Positions 1-7,086 of a stretch of 45,856 nucleotides of DNA are shown here, one piece after another. The notes under the pieces were generated by a model. That model did not search any database, was not told the DNA's origin, and saw only the letters and a program-made list of their open reading frames with translations. Location of the stretch: positions 1 to 45,856 of the forward strand of contig CAZEOK010000007.1 in NCBI GenBank assembly GCA_964513745.1, written 5' to 3'. Position 1 is the first letter of the stretch. Every line of letters starts with the position of its first letter. The DNA is from DATDCY01 sp964513745. GTDB lineage: Bacteria; JAUVQV01; DATDCY01. The translations under genes and the position numbers were made by a program.

Positions 1-1
1 G

Positions 2-1132
2 CTCCCGCCGTACCTCTTTGCCCGCATCGACGTGCTGAAGGCCGAGGCCAAGGCGACGGGCGCCGACCTGATCGACGTCTCCATCGGCGACCCCGACCAG
101 CCGACATTCAAGCACATCGTCCGCGAGAGCAAGACCGCCGTCGCCGACCCGGCGAACCACCAGTACCCTTCCTACACGGGCAAGCTTTCTTTCCGCGCGG
201 CGGTCGCGCAGTGGTACCGGGAGCGTTTCAACGTCGTCCTCGACCCGGCGACGGAGGTCCTGACGCTGATCGGTTCGAAGGAGGGGATCGGGCACGTGCC
301 GTTCGCCTTCGTTGACCCAGGCGACGTTGTCCTGGTCCCGAACCCCGGCTACCCGGTCTATAGCGCGGCAACGCTCCTCGCAGGCGGCGAGCCGTTCATG
401 CTGCCGCTCCTGAAGAAGAACGACTTTGTCCCCGATCTCGACGCGATCCCGCACGAGATCCTGCAGCGCGCGAAGCTCCTGTTCCTGAACTACCCGAACA
501 ACCCGACCGCGGCCGTCGCCGATCTGGATTTCTACCGCAAGGTCGTGGACTTCGCGCGACGAACCGGCATCATTGTCTGCCACGACGCAGCGTACTCCGA
601 GATGTACTACGATGGAGCAAGACCCCCCTCTTTCCTGGAGGCCGAGGGCGCGAAGGACGTCGGGATCGAGTTCCACTCCCTCTCCAAGACCTACAACATG
701 ACCGGCTGGCGCATCGGTTTCGCCGTCGGCAACGCCAGCATCATCAAAGGGCTCGGGCATATCAAGGCCAACATCGACTCCGGTGCCTTTGGAGCCGTCC
801 AGGATGCGGGGATCGCGGCGCTGACTGGCGACCAGAGGCCGGTCGAGAAGATGCGCCGTCTTTATCAGAAGCGTCGCAATGTGCTCTATCGCGGCCTGCG
901 CAAGCTCGGGCTCAAGATGAAAAAGCCACAGGCGGCCTTCTACCTCTGGTGCGAGGTCCCGTCCGGCCACACCTCGGAATCCTTCTCGAGCCTGCTTCTC
1001 GAGAATGCCGCCGTCGTCTGCACTCCGGGCAACGGTTTTGGCGCGCACGGCGAGGGCTATGTGCGCTTCGCGCTCAGCGTCGATGCGTCGCGACTCGAGG
1101 AGGCGGTAGAACGCATCGGGAAAGTTCTCTGA
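2..1132 (+). CDS. dapL: LL-diaminopimelate aminotransferase-like class I/II aminotransferase (5'-partial)
   Basis: PLP-dependent fold-type I aminotransferase. The reading frame is open to the left edge and begins LPPYLFARID, which matches the conserved N-terminal region of DapL-type enzymes, so the real start lies outside the window; a GTG at 32 is internal. Visible family motifs are IGDPDQPT near the start, the NYPNNPT loop, and SLSKTYNMTGWRIG, whose Lys after SLS should form the PLP Schiff base. The C-terminal PGNGFGAHGEGYVRFALS block also resembles LL-DAP aminotransferases, which make LL-diaminopimelate from tetrahydrodipicolinate in one step. That role fits the meso-DAP-type MurE encoded downstream, but other aminotransferases of this subgroup (alanine, aspartate) cannot be excluded by eye. 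Confidence 0.72.
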   Translation, partial: LPPYLFARIDVLKAEAKATGADLIDVSIGDPDQPTFKHIVRESKTAVADPANHQYPSYTGKLSFRAAVAQWYRERFNVVLDPATEVLTLIGSKEGIGHVPFAFVDPGDVVLVPNPGYPVYSAATLLAGGEPFMLPLLKKNDFVPDLDAIPHEILQRAKLLFLNYPNNPTAAVADLDFYRKVVDFARRTGIIVCHDAAYSEMYYDGARPPSFLEAEGAKDVGIEFHSLSKTYNMTGWRIGFAVGNASIIKGLGHIKANIDSGAFGAVQDAGIAALTGDQRPVEKMRRLYQKRRNVLYRGLRKLGLKMKKPQAAFYLWCEVPSGHTSESFSSLLLENAAVVCTPGNGFGAHGEGYVRFALSVDASRLEEAVERIGKVL

Positions 1133-1230
1133 TGCAAGCCGCTCAGGGATTGGCTGTGGAACACTGAGCGGATACCCCGTTCATTCCGGTAGCAACGTGG
1201 GCATGTCGCGCATGCAACTCGTGCGATGTG

Positions 1231-1257
1231 GTCAACGTCAGCATTGTTGGTTTTTTT
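1231..1257 (+). terminator. weak candidate terminator after the aminotransferase gene
   Basis: GTCAAC (1231-1236) can pair with GTTGGT (1246-1251), with four Watson-Crick and two G-T pairs and a 9-nt loop. A run of seven T follows. The stem is short, so this is only a candidate. Confidence 0.25.
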
Positions 1258-1273
1258 ATGTGTAACTTATATA
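1244..1273 (+). promoter_or_regulatory. candidate promoter in the AT-rich gap before folK
   Basis: TTGTTG (1244-1249), an 18-bp spacer and TATATA (1268-1273) make a passable sigma70-like pair. It lies in a gap (1133-1408) that becomes strikingly AT-rich from about 1240. A weaker alternative sits just before the gene (TTGAAA at 1379). No gene is recognisable in the gap. This is the most likely place for transcription of folK-panD to begin. Confidence 0.3.
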
Positions 1274-1408
1274 TCAGTGAAATATTTGTTGCGCTTCTTG
1301 CGCTCAGCGTAGGGTTCGTAAGATATTCACCCGATATTTTCACTGCCTGCGCAATCGCATGGAAATATGAATAATAAATTGAAACAATTAGTTACGGTTG
1401 AATAACTG

Positions 1409-1999
1409 ATGGAACAGCGTTATTGCGCCACCCCTCCACCCCGTAATTCCAAAGATTTCGATCGCCCTGGAACGGGCAGAGAGCGCGTCTTTCTATCACT
1501 TGGTTCAAATGTTGGGCGCCGTCCGGAAAACCTCCGGAGGGCGCTCGAATTCATCGGGCTGGAAGCAGGGGTTCGGATCGTCAGGGTCTCTTTTCTTTAC
1601 AGTACATCACCAGTGGGGTATACTAACCAACGAAAATTTTTAAACGGGGTTCTGGAGTTGCGGACGCGCCTGAGCCCGCAGGAGCTTTTCGGACGTCTCG
1701 AGGGAATCGAGGCGCGGATGGGGAAGAGCACCCCCTTCCGCAATGGCCCCCGGCGCATCGATATCGATGTGCTGCTCTTTGGGCTCCGGCAGGTCGGCGA
1801 GCGTGGGCTGGTTGTCCCGCACCCGAGGATGCACGGCCGGCGATTCGTGCTCGAGCCGCTCGCCGAGATTGCGCCCCGGGTGTTCCACCCGAACCTGCGG
1901 CGCACCGCGGCGCAGTTGCTCTCCGGGCTTGGTCCCGGCGAGGACGTCAGGCAGTGGGGCGCGTGGATGGCGGGGGACCGGCAGCGCCGGGGAGGATGA
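1409..1999 (+). CDS. folK: 2-amino-4-hydroxy-6-hydroxymethyldihydropteridine pyrophosphokinase (HPPK)
   Basis: Transfers pyrophosphate from ATP to 6-hydroxymethyl-7,8-dihydropterin, the step before dihydropteroate synthase in folate synthesis (cytoplasmic). The HPPK signature is clear: SLGSNVGRR at residues 30-38, NGVLEL around 79-84, and RNGPRRIDIDVLL at 111-123, whose Asp pair binds the two Mg ions, then VPHPRMHGRRFVLEPL. At 196 aa it is longer than the usual ~160 because about 25 non-conserved residues precede the domain; no other in-frame start codon lies between the ATG and the domain. The stop overlaps the next gene's ATG (ATGA at 1996-1999), so translation is probably coupled to the nucleoside kinase. 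Confidence 0.93.
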   Translation: MEQRYCATPPPRNSKDFDRPGTGRERVFLSLGSNVGRRPENLRRALEFIGLEAGVRIVRVSFLYSTSPVGYTNQRKFLNGVLELRTRLSPQELFGRLEGIEARMGKSTPFRNGPRRIDIDVLLFGLRQVGERGLVVPHPRMHGRRFVLEPLAEIAPRVFHPNLRRTAAQLLSGLGPGEDVRQWGAWMAGDRQRRGG

Positions 2000-2667
2000 G
2001 GTTGGGCTCGTCGCCGATCGAGAAGGGAAAGTACATCGTCATCGAGGGGCCCATCGGCGTCGGCAAGACGAGCCTCGTCAACCTGCTGGCAAAGCGCTTT
2101 TCGGCCAAGAGAATCCTCGAGGCGGCCGACGAGAATCCCTTCCTGCCGCAGTTCTACAACGACACGAAGCGCCACGCCTTCCAGACGCAGCTCTTCTTTC
2201 TGCTCTCGCGATTCCGCCAGCAGCAGGAACTGGCGCAACAAGACCTGTTCCAGCAGTTCGTCGTCGCCGACTATCTCTTCGACCGCGACCGGATCTTCGC
2301 ATACCTGAACCTCGACGATAACGAACTGGCGCTCTACGAGCAGATCTACTGTCTGCTCAAGACCAGGATCACGGTGCCCGACGTGGTGATCTACCTGCAG
2401 GCGAGCACCGAGGTCCTCGTGGAGCGCATCGCGCGACGCAACCGCGCATACGAGAAGCACCTGTCGCGGCAATACCTCGAGGAGCTCAACCAGGCCTACA
2501 ATTATTTCTTCTTCCACTACTCGGCGACGCCGCTGCTGGTCATCAACACCAACGTCATCGATTTCGTGCAGAATCCGGTCGACCTCGATGACTTGGCCAA
2601 CCAGATCCTGCACGCCAAGCGCGGCACCGAGTATTACACGCCGGTGCGATCCGTCGGAAAAAAATGA
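1996..2667 (+). CDS. deoxynucleoside kinase (dCK/dGK family)
   Basis: Phosphorylates deoxynucleosides for dNTP salvage. A P-loop GPIGVGKTSL is at residues 18-27, followed by the family's Gln-rich helix, a YLFDRDRIFA segment equivalent to the substrate-binding region, and the RIARRNRAYE lid. At 224 aa it has normal length. The sugar and base preference cannot be read from the sequence. The ATG at 1996 overlaps the folK stop but has GGAGG immediately against it; the in-frame TTG at 2002 would place that GGAGG six bases upstream and may be the real start. The neighbourhood folK-dNK-panBCD is a recurring arrangement in Desulfuromonas/Geobacter-type genomes (from memory, not searched). Confidence 0.88.
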   Translation: MRLGSSPIEKGKYIVIEGPIGVGKTSLVNLLAKRFSAKRILEAADENPFLPQFYNDTKRHAFQTQLFFLLSRFRQQQELAQQDLFQQFVVADYLFDRDRIFAYLNLDDNELALYEQIYCLLKTRITVPDVVIYLQASTEVLVERIARRNRAYEKHLSRQYLEELNQAYNYFFFHYSATPLLVINTNVIDFVQNPVDLDDLANQILHAKRGTEYYTPVRSVGKK

Positions 2668-2682
2668 ACCAGGGAAAAGATC

Positions 2683-3495
2683 GTGCTCTTGAACGCTGAG
2701 AAGGTCACCGTCGCGACGCTTCGCGCAAAAAAAGCCGCGGGCGAGTCGGTTGTCATGATCACGGCGACCGATGCCTCGTTGGCTCGCATCGTGGACGATG
2801 CCGGCGTGGACATCGTGCTTGTCGGCGACTCGCTGGCCACGGTGGCGCTCGGGTACGACACCACGTTGCCGGTCACCATGGACGAGATGCTCGTGTTCAC
2901 GCGCGCGGTGGCCCGCGGCGCGCGCCAGGCGCTGGTCGTTGCCGACATGCCCTTTCTCTCCTATCAGGTGAGCGCCGAGGAGGCGCGGCGCAACGCGGGC
3001 CGCTTCCTCAAGGAGGGCGGAGCGGCTGCCGTGAAGCTCGAGGGCGGGGCCGAGGTCGCCGCGACGGTGGCCTCGATCGTTGCGATGGGTGTGCCCGTGA
3101 TGGGCCACGTCGGGCTGACGCCGCAGTCGGTGCACGCCATGGGGGGCTACAGGGTGCAGGGCCGCGACGAGGAACGAGCGCGACAGATCCTCGACGGGGC
3201 TCGCGCCCTCGAAGATGCCGGGGCCTTCTCCGTCGTGCTCGAAGGGCTACCGCGCTCGCTTGCGGCGCGAATCACCGCGGCGCTTGGCATCCCGACGATC
3301 GGCATCGGAGCCGGGCCCGAGTGCGGCGGGCAGGTGCTCGTGCTCCACGATCTGCTCGGGCTCTGGGGCGGGCACCGGCCGAAGTTCGTAAAGCGGTACG
3401 CCGCCTGTGGCGACGAGGCGGGCCGCGCAGTGCGGCAATTCTGCGAAGAGGTACGGGGAGGACTGTTTCCTGATGAAGAACACAGCTTCGATTAA
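2683..3495 (+). CDS. panB: 3-methyl-2-oxobutanoate hydroxymethyltransferase
   Basis: First committed step of pantothenate synthesis: adds a hydroxymethyl group from 5,10-methylene-THF to alpha-ketoisovalerate, making ketopantoate. It is a TIM-barrel enzyme of normal length (270 aa). Visible motifs are VGDS (Asp49) and VADMPF (Asp88), the expected metal ligands, then KLEGG and GHVGLTPQS. The usual ITAYDA motif reads ITATDA here. The GTG start has AGGGA eight bases upstream. The stop lies 20 bases inside panC, so panB and panC are likely coupled. Confidence 0.96.
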   Translation: MLLNAEKVTVATLRAKKAAGESVVMITATDASLARIVDDAGVDIVLVGDSLATVALGYDTTLPVTMDEMLVFTRAVARGARQALVVADMPFLSYQVSAEEARRNAGRFLKEGGAAAVKLEGGAEVAATVASIVAMGVPVMGHVGLTPQSVHAMGGYRVQGRDEERARQILDGARALEDAGAFSVVLEGLPRSLAARITAALGIPTIGIGAGPECGGQVLVLHDLLGLWGGHRPKFVKRYAACGDEAGRAVRQFCEEVRGGLFPDEEHSFD

Positions 3496-4651
3496 GGTCA
3501 TCAAGAGCATCGCCGAGATGCGTCGTTTCAGCCTCGAGGCGCGCAAGCGGGGGGCGAAGATCGCCTTTGTGCCCACCATGGGCGCGCTCCACGATGGGCA
3601 TCTTGCGCTCGTCAGCGCCGCGCGCAGCAAGGCGGACACGGTTGTCGTGAGCATTTTCGTCAACCCGCTCCAGTTCGGCCCGCGCGAGGACCTCTCGAAC
3701 TACCCGCGTGACCTGGCCGGGGACATCGCGAAACTCCAGGGGCTCGGCGTCGCGGTCGCCTTCACCCCCGAGGCGACGGAGATCTATCCGCCGGGGCATC
3801 GCACCTATGTCGAGGTCGAAGACCTCTCGAGCCGGCTCTGCGGCCGCGCGCGCCCGACCCATTTCCGCGGCGTGGCGACGGTTGTCACCAAGCTCCTGGC
3901 CATCGTCCAACCGCATCAGGCCTGGTTCGGGCAGAAGGATTACCAGCAGCTGCTCATTGTCCGCAAGCTCGTCCGCGACCTGAATTTCTGGATCGATGTC
4001 TTTGACGTGCCCACTGTGCGTGAAGCCGACGGTCTGGCGCTCTCGTCCCGCAACGCCTACCTCACGCCCGAGCAGCGGCCTGCGGCATTGACCCTGCAGC
4101 AGGCGCTCCACGTGGCTGCTCGGATCATGGCCAAGGGGGAGCGTTCGGCGGCGAAGATCGTCTCGAACCTGCGCGAGGTGATCCGCGCGCAGCCTGGCGC
4201 GGAGATCGAGTACATCTCGATCTGTCATCCGGAGACGCTGCACGAACTGGACACCATCGAGGTGCGCACGCTTGTTGCGCTCGCGGTGCGCGTCGGTCGC
4301 GCCCGCCTCATCGACAATACCGTCTTCGACCTGCGCGAGCTGAGTTTGCGTGCCGATTTGAAGAAGCCGGCCAAGCCGCCGGCCGTTGCAAAGGCCGCAC
4401 CGCCGCTGCCCGCGGAAAAACCGGCAACGAAACCCGCGGCCCGGCCGGCTGTGAAGCCTGCGGTGAAATCCGCGGTGACACCGACTGCCAAACCGGCTGC
4501 GAAGCCCGCAGCGAAACCGGCAGCCAGAACGATTGCGAAGCCCGCGGCGAAACCGGTTGTCAAGCCGGCGGTGAAAACGGCTGCGAAGCCTGCCGGCAAG
4601 CCCATCGTGAAGTCAAAGCCGGCAATCAGGAAGCAGGCCGCCCAGCGATGA
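3473..4651 (+). CDS. panC: pantoate--beta-alanine ligase with a long Ala/Lys/Pro-rich C-terminal tail
   Basis: ATP-dependent condensation of pantoate and beta-alanine, the last step to pantothenate. The catalytic core (about residues 1-290) is complete: VPTMGALHDGHL at 33-44, the FVNPLQFGP loop at 63-71, FGQKDYQQL at 152-160, and SSRN at 191-194 in the KMSKS-like position. The enzyme normally ends near 280-290 aa; this one runs to 392. Residues 297-392 are almost wholly Ala, Lys, Pro and Val in AKPA/VKPA-type repeats. The tail should be disordered and strongly basic, like histone-H1-type tails. The start was chosen because ATG 3473 is preceded by GGGGAGG and begins just before the conserved core. 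The stop overlaps the panD ATG (ATGA). Confidence 0.95.
   Translation: MKNTASIKVIKSIAEMRRFSLEARKRGAKIAFVPTMGALHDGHLALVSAARSKADTVVVSIFVNPLQFGPREDLSNYPRDLAGDIAKLQGLGVAVAFTPEATEIYPPGHRTYVEVEDLSSRLCGRARPTHFRGVATVVTKLLAIVQPHQAWFGQKDYQQLLIVRKLVRDLNFWIDVFDVPTVREADGLALSSRNAYLTPEQRPAALTLQQALHVAARIMAKGERSAAKIVSNLREVIRAQPGAEIEYISICHPETLHELDTIEVRTLVALAVRVGRARLIDNTVFDLRELSLRADLKKPAKPPAVAKAAPPLPAEKPATKPAARPAVKPAVKSAVTPTAKPAAKPAAKPAARTIAKPAAKPVVKPAVKTAAKPAGKPIVKSKPAIRKQAAQR
4361..4648 (+). repeat. degenerate tandem repeat encoding the AKPA-type tail of PanC
   Basis: This is in-frame repetition of short units such as AAACCGGCTGCGAAGCCC with substitutions, coding for alternating Ala/Pro/Lys/Val. Units are only roughly periodic, so the protein-level pattern is clearer than the DNA pattern. 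The repeat stops at the panC stop codon and does not enter panD. Confidence 0.7.
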
Positions 4652-5004
4652 TGCGAGTGCTGCTCAAGGCGAAGATCCACCGCGCCACGGTCACCGACCG
4701 GAGCCTGGATTACGAAGGCTCCATCACGATCGATCAGGACCTCATGGACGCGGTGGGTCTGCTGCCCAACGAACAGGTCCAGGTTTACAACGTCACGAAC
4801 GGACAACGTTTCGAAACCTACGCGATCACCGGCGCCCGCGGCACGGGCACCATCTGCGTGAACGGCGCTGCGGCCCACCTGGCGGAAAACGGCCACAAGA
4901 TCATCATCGCGAATTACGGGCTGTTCACCGAGGCGGAGATTCCAGGGTTCGCGCCGCGCGTCGTGCTCGTCGATGCGCAGAACAGGATTACGAAGCTCAC
5001 ATGA
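4648..5004 (+). CDS. panD: aspartate 1-decarboxylase proenzyme
   Basis: Pyruvoyl enzyme that makes beta-alanine from aspartate for PanC. The self-cleavage motif YEGS is at residues 22-25 when ATG 4648 is used. Cleavage between Gly24 and Ser25 would give the beta chain and a pyruvoyl-capped alpha chain, the same numbering as E. coli PanD, which supports this ATG over the second one at 4651. NGAAAHL and the IIIANYG C-terminal strand are also conserved. Length is 118 aa, as expected. It is the last gene of the folK-pan group; the 290-bp gap that follows contains the division-cluster promoter. Confidence 0.96.
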   Translation: MMRVLLKAKIHRATVTDRSLDYEGSITIDQDLMDAVGLLPNEQVQVYNVTNGQRFETYAITGARGTGTICVNGAAAHLAENGHKIIIANYGLFTEAEIPGFAPRVVLVDAQNRITKLT

Positions 5005-5148
5005 CGCTCGATTGAAGGGGCCAAATTGCGGCAGCGTCTTGTATCTTGACCTGATTGAGCCTCTCCGTCTCGTGAACTGAAATAACCGACTGCGATATTC
5101 CCCGCTATTTCCCGATGCTGAGCGCCAGTGTCGTGAATAGTGCCCCAC

Positions 5149-5177
5149 TTGTGCTATCTTGCAAAATAATGTATAAA
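5149..5177 (+). promoter_or_regulatory. candidate upstream promoter of the dcw cluster
   Basis: TTGTGC (5149-5154), a 17-bp spacer and TATAAA (5172-5177). The -10 is good and the -35 is weak. It lies in the AT-rich part of the panD-mraZ gap, upstream of the stronger promoter at 5208. Confidence 0.35.
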
Positions 5178-5207
5178 TATCAGCAAGTTGCAGAATCATT
5201 TTTTTTC

Positions 5208-5236
5208 TTGACACGCACTCGTCGCTGATCTAAACT
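5208..5236 (+). promoter_or_regulatory. sigma70-type promoter of the mraZ (dcw) operon
   Basis: A perfect -35 TTGACA (5208-5213), a 17-bp spacer and TAAACT (5231-5236, four of six matches). A T-rich stretch lies immediately upstream. Transcription should start near 5243, right at the first MraZ box. The mraZ Shine-Dalgarno GGAGGAAGG lies at 5284-5292, giving a leader of about 50 nt. Confidence 0.8.
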
Positions 5237-5243
5237 CCGGCAA

Positions 5244-5268
5244 GTGGGAGATGGTGGGGATTAGTGGG
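5244..5268 (+). promoter_or_regulatory. MraZ operator: three GTGGG boxes at 10-bp spacing
   Basis: GTGGG occurs at 5244-5248, 5254-5258 and 5264-5268, exactly one helical turn apart (TGGGN units separated by five bases). This is the arrangement described for MraZ operators upstream of mraZ in other bacteria. The boxes begin at about +1 of the TTGACA/TAAACT promoter, so bound MraZ would block initiation or early elongation of its own operon. Confidence 0.85.
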
Positions 5269-5294
5269 ATACCCGCCCAGCCCGGAGGAAGGCC

Positions 5295-5735
5295 ATGTTC
5301 AAGGGACGCTACATTCACACGCTGGATGCCAAGGGACGATTGAGCGTTCCGTCCCGTTTCCGCGAGATCCTCGCGCAGCATCGCGAGGAGGTGCTGATCC
5401 TCACGAATTTCGACAACTGCCTCGTGGGCTTCCCCTCCGACGAGTGGGAGTTGATCGAGGAGAAGGTCCGCGGTTTCTCAATGCTCCAGAAGGACGTGCG
5501 CGCTTTCGTTCGCTATTTCTTCTCCGGTGCTCAGGAGTGTCCTGTCGACCGTCAGGGCCGCATCCTGATCCCGCCGACGCTGCGTGAGGATGCGGGACTG
5601 GAGAAGGACGTGGTCCTGCTCGGCGTGGCAAACCGGATCGAGGTCTGGAGCAAGGCGCGTTGGGACTCCTTCTACCGCGAGGCAACGGAGAACTTCGAGC
5701 CCATCGCGGCGAAGCTCTCCGACCTCGGATTGTAA
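5295..5735 (+). CDS. mraZ: transcriptional regulator MraZ
   Basis: Ring-forming DNA-binding protein with two SpoVT/AbrB-like half domains that autoregulates the division and cell-wall cluster. Both family motifs are present: DAKGRLSVPSRFRE near residues 11-24 and DRQGRILIPPTLRE near 84-97. The protein is 146 aa, normal. The start is supported by the family N-terminus MFKGRYIHTLDAKGR and by a strong ribosome-binding site. The stop overlaps the rsmH ATG (TAATG), so the two are coupled. Its own predicted binding boxes lie just upstream. Confidence 0.97.
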   Translation: MFKGRYIHTLDAKGRLSVPSRFREILAQHREEVLILTNFDNCLVGFPSDEWELIEEKVRGFSMLQKDVRAFVRYFFSGAQECPVDRQGRILIPPTLREDAGLEKDVVLLGVANRIEVWSKARWDSFYREATENFEPIAAKLSDLGL

Positions 5736-6658
5736 TGGCGCCCGTGGCCGCGGTGCACGACCCGGTCATGGTTGCCGAGGTGGTGAGTGCGCTGGGTTGC
5801 CGTCCCGGAGGTCTCTGGGTCGACGCGACCGTCGGCGCGGGCGGTCACGCGCAGGCCATTCTCGAGCAGACCGCGCCGGACGGCTTTGTGCTCGGTATCG
5901 ACAGGGACCGCGAGATTCTGGAACTGGCAGCTGCGCATCTGGCGGCGCATGCAGGCAGATTCGAACTGGTGCATGGGAATTTCAGCGAGCTGGGGGCGAT
6001 CCTGGTCCGCGCGGGGAAGGGGCAGGCGGACGGCGTGTTGATCGATCTTGGTCTTTCGTCCTTGCAGCTTGATCAGCCGGAGCGCGGTTTCTCCTTCCGC
6101 GCCGACGCTCCTCTCGACATGCGCATGGACCGCAGCGAGCCGGGCACCGCGTTCGACCTCGTCAGGTCGGCCAGCGAGGAGGAGCTTGCGCGGATCATCT
6201 TCGAGTACGGCGAGGAGCGCAAATCCCGCCGCATCGCGCGTGCCATCTGCCGGGAGCGCGACCAGGGCGGCTTAATGACCACGCGGCGGCTGGCGAGTGC
6301 GGTCGCCAGCGCGATCGGTGGCCGCGGGCCCCGGGGCGGGCAGATCCACCCGGCGACTCTGACCTTCCAGGCGTTGCGGATCGCGGTCAACGGTGAACTC
6401 GAGGCGCTCGCGGCGGCGCTCGCGGCGCTCCCAGAGGCGCTGGCCCCTGGCGGGCGCGCCTGCGTGATCGCCTACCACTCGCTCGAAGATCGATCTGTGA
6501 AGCGGGCGTTTCGCGCGCTCGCGCCCCTTGGCCGCTCGTCGAAGCCGCCGGCTTTCACGCTGATCACGAAAAAGCCTGAGCGCCCTGGCAGCGCAGAGCT
6601 CCGGCGCAACCCGCGCGCGCGCTCGGCCCGGTTGCGGGCCATCGCCCGCGCCGCCTAG
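5735..6658 (+). CDS. rsmH: 16S rRNA (cytosine(1402)-N(4))-methyltransferase
   Basis: SAM-dependent N4-methylation of C1402 in the ribosomal P site; formerly MraW. The typical start HDPVMVAEVV is followed by the SAM-binding motif VDATVGAGGHA and GIDRD. The family signatures DLGLSSLQLDQPERGFSF and AYHSLEDRSVKRAF are present. At 307 aa it is full length. The start is fixed by the TAATG overlap with mraZ and by the short distance to the conserved HDPVM. Confidence 0.97.
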   Translation: MAPVAAVHDPVMVAEVVSALGCRPGGLWVDATVGAGGHAQAILEQTAPDGFVLGIDRDREILELAAAHLAAHAGRFELVHGNFSELGAILVRAGKGQADGVLIDLGLSSLQLDQPERGFSFRADAPLDMRMDRSEPGTAFDLVRSASEEELARIIFEYGEERKSRRIARAICRERDQGGLMTTRRLASAVASAIGGRGPRGGQIHPATLTFQALRIAVNGELEALAAALAALPEALAPGGRACVIAYHSLEDRSVKRAFRALAPLGRSSKPPAFTLITKKPERPGSAELRRNPRARSARLRAIARAA

Positions 6659-6667
6659 GGGGATGCG

Positions 6668-7075
6668 ATGCCGCAGGTGCTGCCACGCGAGTACTACGGG
6701 GGAGAGATCCGTAATTCCAGCGTCTGCCGCGAGAGGCCGCGACTCGGTCGGGGACCGCTGGTCATCTGGTTTTTCGCAATCCTGGTGCTGCTCGGATCGT
6801 TGCTGCTGTACGTGACGCAGGGAATCCAGGTGATCAGGATGGGGTACGAGATCGATCGTCTCCAGAACCGCTTCCGTGATGTCAAGGTCGAGCGGGAGCG
6901 TCTCGAGGTGGAGCTGGCGAGCCTCCAGGACCTGGCGACCGTGCAGCGCGAGGCTGTCGAGCGCCTCGGCATGGTGTTCCCCGAAGCGGGGCAGGTGGTG
7001 GTCGTGCGCGAGAGTGGGGGTGCACCGGTGGCCCGCGCGACGCCCGACGCGGTAGCTACCGCCCGGCGGGAGTAG
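6668..7075 (+). CDS. ftsL: cell division protein FtsL
   Basis: Small bitopic divisome protein that works with FtsQ and FtsB. The 135-aa product has a basic cytoplasmic N-terminus of about 30 residues, one membrane helix (roughly residues 31-50), then a heptad-rich segment with many charged and Leu residues (about 60-90) that should form a coiled coil. A typical FtsL QREAVERLGMVFPEAGQVV motif ends the conserved part; the last 25 residues are Ala/Thr-rich and not conserved. FtsL is weakly conserved in sequence, so the position between rsmH and ftsI is part of the evidence. A GGGGGA ribosome-binding site precedes the ATG. Confidence 0.88.
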   Translation: MPQVLPREYYGGEIRNSSVCRERPRLGRGPLVIWFFAILVLLGSLLLYVTQGIQVIRMGYEIDRLQNRFRDVKVERERLEVELASLQDLATVQREAVERLGMVFPEAGQVVVVRESGGAPVARATPDAVATARRE

Positions 7076-7086
7076 GGAAGACGGGG

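Noticed and set aside
4361..4648. Short regular repeats that might suggest a CRISPR or VNTR array
   Set aside because: No constant repeat with unique spacers; the periodicity is codon-based and codes for the PanC tail.
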